A stretch of 64,000 bases of DNA, taken from Flavobacteriaceae bacterium. Its GTDB lineage: Bacteria > Bacteroidota > Bacteroidia > Flavobacteriales > Flavobacteriaceae. The stretch spans positions 1 through 64,000 of the forward strand of contig JAIXYI010000056.1 of NCBI GenBank assembly GCA_027490305.1, given 5' to 3'. The translations under genes and the position numbers were made by a program. Positions 41,995-49,874 of this stretch are shown here, piece after piece. Numbering within the stretch: the stretch's first letter is position 1; every line of letters begins with the position of its first letter. The notes beneath the pieces are model-generated. The model searched no databases. It had not been told where the DNA came from and worked only from the letters and a program-made list of their open reading frames with translations.

Positions 41995-42957
41995 ATGATT
42001 AAGAACGTTTCCGCACTGCTGCTGATCGCCGCACTGACGTCTTCCTGCGTTTCGAAAAAGGTCTACACTGATCTCGAAAACAAGTTTGCCGAGTTGAAGA
42101 AAGAGAACCGCAAACTCTCGGACGACCTCGAAGACCTGACGCAAACCAAAAACCAACTCGACCTCAACTACGCCAATCTGCAAAAAGAGCACGATAAGCT
42201 AAAGGCCGAACGCGATAAGCTACAGGCCGACCTCGCAGCAGCCAATAGCAACCTAAAGACGCTGCAATCGTCGTATGCGGCGCTTGAGAAGAACAGCGAC
42301 GACGCGCTGAAGTCGAATATGGATAAAAACCGCACGCTCCTCGCGCAACTTGAGGCCAAAGAAAAAGCCCTCGCGGCGGAACAGGAACGCCTTAACAAAC
42401 TCAAGGCCGACCTCGAGAGCAGTTCGCAACGACTCGCCGAGCTGGAAAGCATGATGTCGCAGAAAGATGCGGCGATGAAGAAGTTGAAAGAAACGTTATC
42501 GAAGGCACTCAACGCTTTTGAAGGCAAAGGACTTACCATCGAACAAAAGAATGGCAAAGTTTATGTGTCGATGGAGAACAAACTGTTGTTCCAGACCGGA
42601 AGCTGGACGGTGAATCCGGACGGACGCAAAGCCGTGGTGGAAGTCGCCAAAGTATTGGCACAGAACCCCGACATCGGCGTACTGATCGAAGGCCATACCG
42701 ACGACCAGAAATTCGCAGGCTCAGTCGGCTCTGTCGAAAACAACTGGGATCTGTCGACCAAGCGGGCTACCGCGGTGGTCAACATCCTCACCGAAAACAA
42801 AGGAGTGGTGAAAGCCAACCTTACGGCAGCCGGACGCAGTGAATATGCGCCGATCGCATCGAATGAAACAGCGGAAGGAAAGTCGAAGAACCGTCGTATC
42901 GAAATCATCCTGACGCCGAAACTCGACGAGATCTCCAAGATGCTGAACGAATTTTAA
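41995..42957 (+). CDS. OmpA family lipoprotein with long coiled coil
   Basis: About 320 residues. A lipoprotein signal ends in the lipobox LTSSC (IAALTSSC), so it is anchored in a membrane. Residues about 25-175 are almost uninterrupted coiled coil rich in Lys, Glu, Leu and Ala. The C-terminal OmpA/MotB domain (about 190-320) contains GVLIEGHTDDQKFAGSVGSVENNWDLSTKRATAV and binds peptidoglycan. It resembles spacer lipoproteins that bridge the outer membrane and cell wall. An in-frame ATG at 41962 overlaps the xth stop, but MIKNVSALLL at 41995 gives a normal signal peptide. Which is used is uncertain. Confidence 0.9.
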   Translation: MIKNVSALLLIAALTSSCVSKKVYTDLENKFAELKKENRKLSDDLEDLTQTKNQLDLNYANLQKEHDKLKAERDKLQADLAAANSNLKTLQSSYAALEKNSDDALKSNMDKNRTLLAQLEAKEKALAAEQERLNKLKADLESSSQRLAELESMMSQKDAAMKKLKETLSKALNAFEGKGLTIEQKNGKVYVSMENKLLFQTGSWTVNPDGRKAVVEVAKVLAQNPDIGVLIEGHTDDQKFAGSVGSVENNWDLSTKRATAVVNILTENKGVVKANLTAAGRSEYAPIASNETAEGKSKNRRIEIILTPKLDEISKMLNEF

Positions 42958-42979
42958 TTTGTGTTTTTTCTTCAGAAGA

Positions 42980-43007
42980 ACGGCCGGAACCCCTGGCCGT
43001 TTTTTTA
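42980..43007 (+). terminator. Terminator of the OmpA-family lipoprotein gene
   Basis: ACGGCC / GGCCGT stem with a 9-nt loop and seven T, 23 nt after the stop codon. Confidence 0.88.
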
Positions 43008-43068
43008 TGCCTTTTTTCGGGCGATGGTGACCGGGTAATTTTCACCAGAATCGGAACCTATAGAAAAT

Positions 43069-43100
43069 AAAAAAGGTGAAATGTTACTTTCACCCTTTTT
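43069..43100. terminator. Terminator in the region downstream of purF
   Basis: GGTGAAA / TTTCACC perfect stem flanked by A- and T-runs. It probably ends the minus-strand transcript running from purF or from a small gene downstream of it. The 340-bp gap 42958-43297 otherwise holds the plus terminator at 42980, a possible 45-codon ORF, and AT-rich sequence. Confidence 0.75.
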
Positions 43101-43150
43101 GCCCCAAATCTACCATAAACTTAACCTACTAATTCCATGGTGAACCAAAG

Positions 43151-43288
43151 CTATGGCGATAGTACTTTTCCGTCAAAACTTTTAGATGAACGACCTATAA
43201 ATTCGATGTACTGCAAAATCCGCATGTATTCTGCCCTGTTTTTCACCTTTTTAGCAATCTCGGGGTACGTCAAACGCCTTTTTCGCAA
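43151..43288 (-). CDS. Possible small protein downstream of purF
   Basis: A 45-codon frame, too short for ordinary gene finders, starting with TTG (43288) 9 nt after the purF stop and in the same frame as purF. The predicted product is basic at the N-terminus (MRKRRLTYPEIAKKVKNRAE) followed by an amphipathic segment (YMRILQYIEFIGRSSKSF). A shorter version could start at ATG 43225 (MRILQYIEFIGRSS). It looks more protein-like than random translation, and it is followed by a hairpin terminator, but there is no family match I can name. It could instead be the 3' UTR of purF or part of a small RNA. Confidence 0.3.
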   Translation of the reverse strand: MRKRRLTYPEIAKKVKNRAEYMRILQYIEFIGRSSKSFDGKVLSP

Positions 43289-43297
43289 CGGAGACGA

Positions 43298-45196
43298 TCA
43301 ATAGGCGCGGGCGTCTTTTCCTTCATAGAAATTCATAAACGCGCGGTTGACCACCCGGTTCCCGCCGGGCGTCGGATAGTCGCCGGTGAAGTACCAATCA
43401 CCCAGGTTTTTCGGACAGGCGCGGTGCAGGTCTTCCACGGTCTGGAAGATGATCTTTACGTCTGCCTGGATGTCATCCGGACGGAGCATTTCGGCGATTT
43501 TATCCGAAATCTCAGTGTCCGTGAACGGCGCGTAAATGGCGGTTACATGGTTGGTTACCTCGGCATCTGCCAGGTTCTCCTGTTGCTTGCATTTATGGTA
43601 TACTTCGTCGACGATGTGATACAGGTTCCGTTCTTTCAACAGCACCAACGCCGCCCGAAAGGCCACGAGTCCTTCGAGCTTCGCCATGTCGATGCCGTAG
43701 CAGTCGGGGTAGCGAATCTGAGGCGCCGACGATACTACGACGATGCTTTTCGGCCGCAGGCGGTCCATCATTTTGATGATACTCATCTTCAGGGTCGTGC
43801 CCCTCACAATCGAATCGTCGATGATCACGAGGTTGTCGGTCGGCTTGATAACGCCATACGTCACATCATATACGTGCGCTACGAGGTCATCACGGCTGCT
43901 GTCTTCGGTGATGAAGGTGCGAAGTTTGGCGTCTTTAATGGCAATCTTCTCCGTACGGACTTTCTCCGCCAGGATCTCCATGAGTCCGGCTTCCGTCAGG
44001 GTACGATGCTGTTCGAGAATGAGTTTGTTTTTCTTTTTATTGAGGAAGCCCTGCGCCGCTTCCGTCATCCCGAAAAAGGAGGTTTCGGCCGTGTTCGGGA
44101 TATACGAGAAAACTGTATTGGCGATGTCTTGCTCTACCGCATCCATAACGGCTGGAAAAACGAGACGGCCAAGTTGCTTGCGCTCTTCATAGATTTCGGC
44201 ATCGCTTCCCCTCGAAAAATAAATCCGCTCGAACGAACAGGCCTTCTTTACGGTAGGGGTGATGATGTTCTCTTCTGACACCGTGCCGCTTTTCTTGATG
44301 ATGACGGCATTCCCGGGGCCGAGTTCCTTTACCGCTTCAAAAGGTACGTTGAAGACCGTTTGGATGACTGGACGTTCCGAGGCCACCACGACAATTTCAT
44401 CATCCTCATAATAATACGCCGGACGAATACCCGCCGGATCCCGGAAAACGAAGGCATCTCCATGACCGAAAAGACCGGCCATCGCGTAGCCACCGTCCCA
44501 GCCTCTTGACGCGCGCTTCAGAATGCGGGTGATATCGAGTTTTTGCGCGATGACTTCCGAAGCCTCGCGTTTCGACAAACCGTTGTTCTTGCATTCCTGG
44601 TACAAATCAGCGACCGCGTCGTCAAGAAAGTGACCTATTTTCTCCATCACCGTTACGGTGTCGGCCATTTCCTTCGGATGCATGCCCAATTCGACCAGGC
44701 TGTTGAACAGTTCGGTTACATTGGTCATGTTAAAGTTACCGGCTACGATGAGGTTGCGGTGCATCCAGTTGTTTTGCCGCAGGAAAGGATGCACGCTTTC
44801 GATGCTGTTCTTACCAAACGTTCCATAGCGCACGTGGCCCAGGAACAATTCTCCTATATAAGGTACACCGGCTTTGAGGGCCGCCATGTCGTCCTGATAG
44901 TCGGGGTGCTCGGCCATCGCTTCGTTGATACGGTCGTTGATCTGGTCGAAGATATCGCGGATCGGTTGCGAGTCATTCGAGCGCACACGGCTGATATAGC
45001 GTTGACCGGGCGCGACGTCAAGTTTGATCGAGGCGAAACCCGCCCCGTCTTGTCCGCGGTTGTGCTGTTTCTCCATCAACAAATACATTTTGTTGATGCC
45101 ATAAAAAGCCGATCCGTATTTTTCGCGGTAAAAAGAAAGGGGCTTTTTCAGCCTGAGAAGGGCAATGCCACATTCGTGTTTGATGCTGTCGCTCAT
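43298..45196 (-). CDS. purF: Amidophosphoribosyltransferase
   Basis: 632 residues, class II glutamine amidotransferase that makes 5-phosphoribosylamine from PRPP and glutamine, the first step of purine synthesis. The start MSDSIKHECGIALL places the N-terminal nucleophile at C9, so an eight-residue propeptide must be removed. The PRPP-binding motif is VIIDDSIVRGTTLKMS. The long Flavobacteria-type form has an extended C-terminus. The frame is open to 45229, but that upstream stretch is a heptameric repeat array, so I start at 45196. The gene lies downstream of a PfkB kinase gene with its own terminator between, so purF probably has its own promoter, which I could not locate. Confidence 0.95.
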   Translation of the reverse strand: MSDSIKHECGIALLRLKKPLSFYREKYGSAFYGINKMYLLMEKQHNRGQDGAGFASIKLDVAPGQRYISRVRSNDSQPIRDIFDQINDRINEAMAEHPDYQDDMAALKAGVPYIGELFLGHVRYGTFGKNSIESVHPFLRQNNWMHRNLIVAGNFNMTNVTELFNSLVELGMHPKEMADTVTVMEKIGHFLDDAVADLYQECKNNGLSKREASEVIAQKLDITRILKRASRGWDGGYAMAGLFGHGDAFVFRDPAGIRPAYYYEDDEIVVVASERPVIQTVFNVPFEAVKELGPGNAVIIKKSGTVSEENIITPTVKKACSFERIYFSRGSDAEIYEERKQLGRLVFPAVMDAVEQDIANTVFSYIPNTAETSFFGMTEAAQGFLNKKKNKLILEQHRTLTEAGLMEILAEKVRTEKIAIKDAKLRTFITEDSSRDDLVAHVYDVTYGVIKPTDNLVIIDDSIVRGTTLKMSIIKMMDRLRPKSIVVVSSAPQIRYPDCYGIDMAKLEGLVAFRAALVLLKERNLYHIVDEVYHKCKQQENLADAEVTNHVTAIYAPFTDTEISDKIAEMLRPDDIQADVKIIFQTVEDLHRACPKNLGDWYFTGDYPTPGGNRVVNRAFMNFYEGKDARAY

Positions 45197-45216
45197 TTTG
45201 GTTGGGAGCAGGAAAG

Positions 45217-45265
45217 GAACAATGAACAATGTACGATGAACAATGGGTAGTGGACAATGAACATT
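45217..45265 (-). repeat. Seven-unit heptameric array upstream of purF
   Basis: Seven consecutive 7-mers on the plus strand: GAACAAT, GAACAAT, GTACGAT, GAACAAT, GGGTAGT, GGACAAT, GAACATT. The array ends 21 nt before the purF ATG in transcript sense, the position of a right arm of the suf cassettes. No inverted partner is seen near the pfkB stop. Confidence 0.75.
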
Positions 45266-45383
45266 CGTTGCGTGTTATGGGCCTTTTCCTTACGTCATTT
45301 AGTTGTGTTGTACTTTGTGTGTCATTTTTTGGTTGCTACATCGGATGGAGGTTTGACCCTTCACGGTCTGTGTCAACCGGCAT

Positions 45384-45405
45384 TAAAAAAGCCCCATGAA
45401 GGGGC
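45384..45405 (-). terminator. Terminator of the PfkB kinase gene
   Basis: GCCCC / GGGGC stem, loop TTCAT, followed by six T on the minus strand, starting about 5 nt after the stop. Confidence 0.85.
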
Positions 45406-45409
45406 GTAT

Positions 45410-46333
45410 TTAGGTCGTAATCTCGAATTGGGTGAGGGCTTTGAACTGTCGCAGCCGGTCGTTCACCTCCTGTTTTTCGAGTTTTTCCATTCGCTCGGTG
45501 CCGAACTTTTCTACACAGAACGATGCAAGGTTCGAGCCATAGATGATGGCATTTTTCATATTGTCAAACGAGACGTTCTCACTCTGCGCGATGTAGCCTG
45601 CAAAGCCACCCGCGAAGGTGTCGCCTGCCCCGGTTGGGTCAAACACTTCTTCCAGCGGCAGGGCCGGGGCGAAGAAGATGTCTTTTCCGTGGAACAACAA
45701 CGCGCCGTGTTCGCCTTTTTTGATGACGACATACTTCGGCCCCATCTCATGGATTTTGGCCGCGGCCTTCACCAGCGAATATTCTCCAGAGAGTTGGCGG
45801 GCTTCTTCGTCGTTGATGGTGATGACGTCAATACGCTTCATCACTTCTTTCAGTTCCGGAAGCGCGCAGTCCATCCAGAAATTCATCGTGTCAAGCACGA
45901 CGAGTTTCGGCTGGGCGGTCAATTGGTCAAGTACACCTATTTGTATATTCGGATGTAGGTTACCCAGCATCACCACGTCTGCATCCTTGAAATTCTCAGG
46001 CACTACCGGGTTGAAGTCGGCCAGCGTATTGAGCTCGGTCACGAGGGTGTCGCGTGAGTTCAGGTCGTTGTGGTACTTTCCGGCCCAGAAGAACGTTTTA
46101 CCGCCCTTGACGATCTCGATTCCCGAGATGTCGATGTTACGCGCCGTCATCAGGTCAAGATATTCCTGCGGGAAGTCGTCGCCGACCACCGACACGATGG
46201 CGGAGGATACGTTGAAAAAAGAGGCCGACAGTCCGATATACGTACCGGCGCCACCCAAGATTTTATCCGTCTTTCCGAAAGGCGTTTCGATCGCGTCAAA
46301 AGCTACGGTTCCGACGATGAGGAGTTTGTTCAT
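45410..46333 (-). CDS. PfkB family carbohydrate kinase
   Basis: 307 residues of the ribokinase/PfkB fold. The start MNKLLIVGTVAFDAIETPFG is followed by the glycine-rich substrate motif KILGGAGTYIGLSASFF. The C-terminal catalytic signature DPTGAGDTFAGGFAGYIA (near 243-260) carries the anion hole and catalytic Asp. It phosphorylates a sugar or nucleoside with ATP, but family sequence does not reveal which. Flavobacterial members next to purF suggest nucleoside/ribose metabolism, a positional guess. The start at 46333 follows a good promoter (TTG-N20-TACCTTTG) and is preferred over the longer frame to 46357. Divergent from trhO. Confidence 0.92.
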   Translation of the reverse strand: MNKLLIVGTVAFDAIETPFGKTDKILGGAGTYIGLSASFFNVSSAIVSVVGDDFPQEYLDLMTARNIDISGIEIVKGGKTFFWAGKYHNDLNSRDTLVTELNTLADFNPVVPENFKDADVVMLGNLHPNIQIGVLDQLTAQPKLVVLDTMNFWMDCALPELKEVMKRIDVITINDEEARQLSGEYSLVKAAAKIHEMGPKYVVIKKGEHGALLFHGKDIFFAPALPLEEVFDPTGAGDTFAGGFAGYIAQSENVSFDNMKNAIIYGSNLASFCVEKFGTERMEKLEKQEVNDRLRQFKALTQFEITT

Positions 46334-46354
46334 ATACAAGTTGAAAGGAAGGCG

Positions 46355-46385
46355 CAAAGGTAGCGCATAAGTTGGGAAGTTGCAA
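46355..46385 (-). promoter_or_regulatory. Promoter of the PfkB kinase gene (TTG-N20-TACCTTTG)
   Basis: On the minus strand, -33 TTG at 46385-46383 and -7 TACCTTTG at 46362-46355, 20 nt apart. The -7 element ends 21 nt before the ATG. One of the best consensus promoters in the window. Confidence 0.72.
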
Positions 46386-46433
46386 GCGGTTGCGGGACCC
46401 TTCGGGACGCAGCGGCACTTCTGCTTTTTTTGC

Positions 46434-46441
46434 TACCTTTG
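46434..46441 (+). promoter_or_regulatory. -7 promoter element of trhO
   Basis: TACCTTTG (TAnnTTTG) after a T-rich stretch, 34 nt before the ATG at 46476. Confidence 0.6.
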
Positions 46442-46475
46442 CCGCACATTTTTTCTCACGTAAACTGTTTATAGC

Positions 46476-47849
46476 ATGCAACTGTACAACACGTTAAGCG
46501 CAGAGGAAAGAGCCGCCATGATAGACGATGCCGGCAAACAGCGACTCACGCTGTCTTTCTATGCGTATGCCAAAATCGAAGATCCGAAACAATTCCGCGA
46601 TGCGCTGTTCCTGTCCTGGGATCCGCTTGAAGTGCTGGGCCGCATCTATGTCGCCCACGAAGGGATAAACGCCCAATTGTCGGTGCCGGCTGACCATTTT
46701 TACGAATTCCGCGACACGCTCGAAGCCTACGACTTCATGAAGGGCATCCGCCTCAATATCGCCGTCGAACAAGACGACCATTCGTTCCTGAAACTGACCA
46801 TTAAGGTGCGCGACAAGATCGTGGCCGACGGGTTAAACGACGAAACCTTCGACGTCACCGCAAAAGGCATCCACCTGAAAGCCTCCGAATTCAATGCGAT
46901 GATGGAAAACCCGGATACGATCGTGGTCGACATGCGCAACCACTATGAAAGCGAGATCGGACATTTTGTAGGCGCCATCAAACCCGATGTCGATACCTTT
47001 CGCGAATCGCTTCCGATCATAGAAGAACAACTCTCCGAACATAAAAAGGGCAAGAACCTGCTTATGTACTGCACCGGCGGCATCCGATGTGAGAAGGCTT
47101 CGGCTTATTTCCGCCACAAAGGCTTCGAGAACGTCTACCAGTTAGAAGGCGGTATCATCGAATATACGCGTCAGGTAAAGACGGAAGGACTGGAAAGCAA
47201 GTTCATCGGGAAGAACTTCGTGTTCGACCACCGTTTAGGCGAGCGCATCACCGACGACATTGTTTCCAGTTGCCACCAATGCGGAAAACCCTGCGACATC
47301 CATACCAATTGCGCCAACGAGGCCTGCCACCTGCTTTTCATCCAGTGTGAAGAGTGCGCCGCGAATATGGAAGGATGCTGTTCGACCGCCTGCGCTGAGG
47401 TCATCCACCTGCCGGAAGCGGAGCAGAAAGCGATGCGTCGCGGACTCAAGAATGGCAATATGATTTTCAAGAAAGGAAAATCGGAAGTTTTGACCTATCG
47501 CAATGTGCCGCAACAGGCAGTGGCCGAAGCACCGGTTCGTAATCCGCGGACGAAGGTCGTGGAACGACCGCGCATCCGGAAGGTGTTGCTCGGACGAGGC
47601 GTCCACTTTTTCCCTAAACCATCCATCGGGCAGTTCCGATTAGAGGAAGGGTCATTGAACGTCGGTGACGACATCCTGATTGTCGGCCCTACCACCGGAG
47701 AACTGCGTCTGACCGTTGCCGAAATGTTCGTAAACGACGCGCCGGCTACCCAAGCCGTTCCGGGTGACCTGGTGAGTTTTAAAGTGCCGTCGCGCATCCG
47801 GCTTTCCGACAAGTTGTATCGGGTGGTTCCGTCAGAAGCATCGGTTTAA
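46476..47849 (+). CDS. trhO: tRNA uridine-hydroxylating rhodanese-domain protein TrhO with C-terminal beta-barrel extension
   Basis: 457 residues. Residues about 1-110 are the N-terminal acylphosphatase-like domain (YVAHEGINAQLSVP). A rhodanese domain at about 130-235 has active Cys in MYCTGGIRCEKAS. A zinc-type cysteine segment follows at about 265-310 (CHQCGKPCDIHTNCANEACHLLF, CEECAANMEGCC). TrhO (YceA/YbfQ) hydroxylates U34 of tRNA to 5-hydroxyuridine. A C-terminal ~85 residues (from about 375: LGRGVHFFPKPSIGQFRLEEG ... NVGDDILIVGPTTGEL) are not part of standard TrhO. They resemble the EF-Tu-domain-2-like barrel at the end of U32-family TrhP proteins. That comparison is inference. Confidence 0.9.
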   Translation: MQLYNTLSAEERAAMIDDAGKQRLTLSFYAYAKIEDPKQFRDALFLSWDPLEVLGRIYVAHEGINAQLSVPADHFYEFRDTLEAYDFMKGIRLNIAVEQDDHSFLKLTIKVRDKIVADGLNDETFDVTAKGIHLKASEFNAMMENPDTIVVDMRNHYESEIGHFVGAIKPDVDTFRESLPIIEEQLSEHKKGKNLLMYCTGGIRCEKASAYFRHKGFENVYQLEGGIIEYTRQVKTEGLESKFIGKNFVFDHRLGERITDDIVSSCHQCGKPCDIHTNCANEACHLLFIQCEECAANMEGCCSTACAEVIHLPEAEQKAMRRGLKNGNMIFKKGKSEVLTYRNVPQQAVAEAPVRNPRTKVVERPRIRKVLLGRGVHFFPKPSIGQFRLEEGSLNVGDDILIVGPTTGELRLTVAEMFVNDAPATQAVPGDLVSFKVPSRIRLSDKLYRVVPSEASV

Positions 47850-48045
47850 GTCTGCGCGTCAAAAAAGGATAACATGCATGGAAACACGACGGTTATCGTG
47901 TCGTTACCCAGCCTTTTGGGCCGAGTAGGCATCGGCGTCCGCACGAAGTAGCGCCCTTCCCTCCATTCGATGAAAAATACTATCTTTACCAGCTAAAGAT
48001 TCTATTACGAACCCAAGCCGCCGTGCGCGGCATCCGATATAACAT

Positions 48046-49404
48046 ATGGCATGTGCTAGTTGCTCAACCTCCGGCGGTGACGCGCCCAAAGGTTGCCAGA
48101 ATAAAGGAGCCTGTGGCACCGACAGTTGCAACAAACTGGCGGTCTTCGACTGGCTTTCGAACATGACCCTTCCGGGCGGACAAGAGTCGTTCAACGGCGT
48201 GGAAATCCGCTTCAAGAACGGACGGAAGGAATTCTACCGAAATACCGAAAAACTAAGTCTCTCGATGGGTGACATCGTGGCTACGGAAGCACATCCGGGG
48301 CACGACATCGGCATCGTGTCGTTGACCGGTGAGTTGGTGAAGATGCAGATGAAACGCAAAGGCGTAAAGCCCGATGCGCCCGACCTTCCCAAAATTTACC
48401 GTAAAGCATCCCAGCGCGATATCGATATCTGGGCTGCAGCGCGCGAGAAAGAAGAACCGATGAAGGTGCGGGCGCGTGAAATTGCCATTTACCTGAAACT
48501 GCAGATGAAGCTCTCAGACATCGAGTTCCAGGGAGACGGATCGAAAGCGACGTTCTATTATACCGCCGAAGACCGTGTCGATTTCCGACAATTAATCAAA
48601 GAATACGCCCGCGAATTCAGCATCCGAATCGAAATGCGCCAGGTGGGTTTCCGTCAGGAAGCTTCTCGTTTGGGCGGCATCGGGTCATGCGGTCGCGAAC
48701 TCTGCTGCTCGACCTGGCTGACCGATTTCCGCAGTGTAAATACGTCGGCGGCGCGCTACCAGCAACTGTCGCTGAACCCACAGAAACTGGCGGGTCAGTG
48801 TGGTAAGCTCAAATGCTGCCTGAACTACGAGCTCGATACCTATATGGATGCGCTCAAAGGATTTCCGGATTCGGAAACGAAACTCTACACCGAAAAAGGA
48901 GAGGCCGTTTGCCAGAAACAAGACATCTTTAAAGGGCTCATGTGGTTTGCCTATACCGACAATTTCGCCAACTGGCACGTGCTGCGGATTGAGCAGGTCA
49001 AAGAAATTATTGAGGAGAACAAACAGAAACGGAAGGTTTCGTCGTTAGAAGACTATGCCGAAGACCTTTCACCGACGCCGGAGAAGGTGTTTAGCAACCC
49101 CGTCGGACAGGAAAGCCTGACGCGTTTTGACCAGCCGCGCCGCAAAAAGCGCCCGAATAAGAAAAAAGGATCGGGACCTGAAGGTGCCGCAGTTGGAACA
49201 GAGCGTAAGGAACCCCGTCCGCCGAAGCCGCAACAACAAAGCCGGCCACAGGGAGAACGGCCACAAAACAACCGTCCGCCCCAGGCACAGGCAGGAAACC
49301 CGACCGAGAAGAATGACAACCCGAACCGTAACCGCGACGGACGTAACCGCAACCGAAACAACCGCAGGAAGAACAACAACCGTGGTGATGAACCTAAGAA
49401 TTAG
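48046..49404 (+). CDS. ricT: PSP1-domain protein RicT (YaaT-like)
   Basis: 452 residues. A cysteine-rich N-terminus (MACASCSTSGGDAPKGCQNK, with C3, C6, C17, then C23 and C28) precedes a PSP1 domain at about 55-320 with conserved cysteines in GGIGSCGRELCCSTW and QCGKLKCCLNYELDTYMDAL. In Bacillus the PSP1 protein RicT works with RicA and RicF in an Fe-S-containing complex that affects RNase Y and development. RicA and RicF homologues are not seen here. The last ~90 residues are a Pro/Gln/Arg/Asn-rich disordered tail (QQQSRPQGERPQNNRPPQAQ), a possible RNA-binding extension. The 3' end overlaps gldH by 17 nt. In flavobacteria this protein often precedes gldH. Confidence 0.85.
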   Translation: MACASCSTSGGDAPKGCQNKGACGTDSCNKLAVFDWLSNMTLPGGQESFNGVEIRFKNGRKEFYRNTEKLSLSMGDIVATEAHPGHDIGIVSLTGELVKMQMKRKGVKPDAPDLPKIYRKASQRDIDIWAAAREKEEPMKVRAREIAIYLKLQMKLSDIEFQGDGSKATFYYTAEDRVDFRQLIKEYAREFSIRIEMRQVGFRQEASRLGGIGSCGRELCCSTWLTDFRSVNTSAARYQQLSLNPQKLAGQCGKLKCCLNYELDTYMDALKGFPDSETKLYTEKGEAVCQKQDIFKGLMWFAYTDNFANWHVLRIEQVKEIIEENKQKRKVSSLEDYAEDLSPTPEKVFSNPVGQESLTRFDQPRRKKRPNKKKGSGPEGAAVGTERKEPRPPKPQQQSRPQGERPQNNRPPQAQAGNPTEKNDNPNRNRDGRNRNRNNRRKNNNRGDEPKN

Positions 49405-49873
49405 CCTTGTCTTGATGGTGCTGGCCACGATGTTCGTATCGTGCGATGACACCCGTTTTTTCGACGAGTATAAGTCGGTCGGAACGGCTTGGCACAAAGA
49501 CTCGGTCGTGACATTCAACGTCAGGCAGGACGACACCACCCATCCTTATAACCTATTCGTCAATGTCCGTGACAACGACGATTATAAATTCAGCAACCTG
49601 TTCCTGATTGTCGCGATGCAACAACCTAACGGGCTGACCCATGTAGACACACTCGAGTACCAGATGGCGAATCCGGATGGTACGCTCATGGGCGATGGCT
49701 TTTCGAGCATCAAGGAGAACAAGTTGTATTACAAAGAAAAAGTGCGTTTCCCATTAAAAGGAGAGTATAAATTCAGCATCCGGCAGGCGGTGCGCCCCAC
49801 AGGAAAGGTAGACGGCGTCACCGAACTAGAGGGTATCACCGAAGTAGGCCTGCGGATCGAATCGATCAAATGA
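49388..49873 (+). CDS. gldH: Gliding motility lipoprotein GldH
   Basis: A 161-residue lipoprotein with the lipobox FVSC (ATMFVSCDDTRFFDEYKSVG). It matches GldH of Flavobacterium, which is needed for gliding motility and chitin use and is associated with the type IX secretion system. The mature part has the typical aromatic-rich start (FFDEYKSVGTAW) and beta-rich body (TFNVRQDDTTHPYNLFVNVRD). A much longer frame is open from 49127 but only because it reads the ricT tail out of phase. The start MNLRISLVLMV at 49388 overlaps the ricT stop by 17 nt. It is followed after 1 nt by the PBP1a gene, so ricT-gldH-pbp1a form one unit. Confidence 0.92.
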   Translation: MNLRISLVLMVLATMFVSCDDTRFFDEYKSVGTAWHKDSVVTFNVRQDDTTHPYNLFVNVRDNDDYKFSNLFLIVAMQQPNGLTHVDTLEYQMANPDGTLMGDGFSSIKENKLYYKEKVRFPLKGEYKFSIRQAVRPTGKVDGVTELEGITEVGLRIESIK

Positions 49874-49874
49874 T

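Noticed and set aside
43424..44278. 284-codon frame opposite purF
   Set aside because: Shadow of purF caused by GC-rich codon bias; no motif.
45217..45265. Heptamer array considered as a CRISPR repeat
   Set aside because: Units are 7 nt without spacers, and no cas gene is present.
47850..48045. trhO-ricT spacer searched for tRNA or small RNA
   Set aside because: Only a small hairpin (ACACGA / TCGTGT near 47884-47901) without a T-run. No cloverleaf or conserved motif seen.
49127..49387. N-terminal extension of gldH to 49127
   Set aside because: These 87 residues are the ricT low-complexity tail in another frame. The lipoprotein signal peptide begins at 49388.
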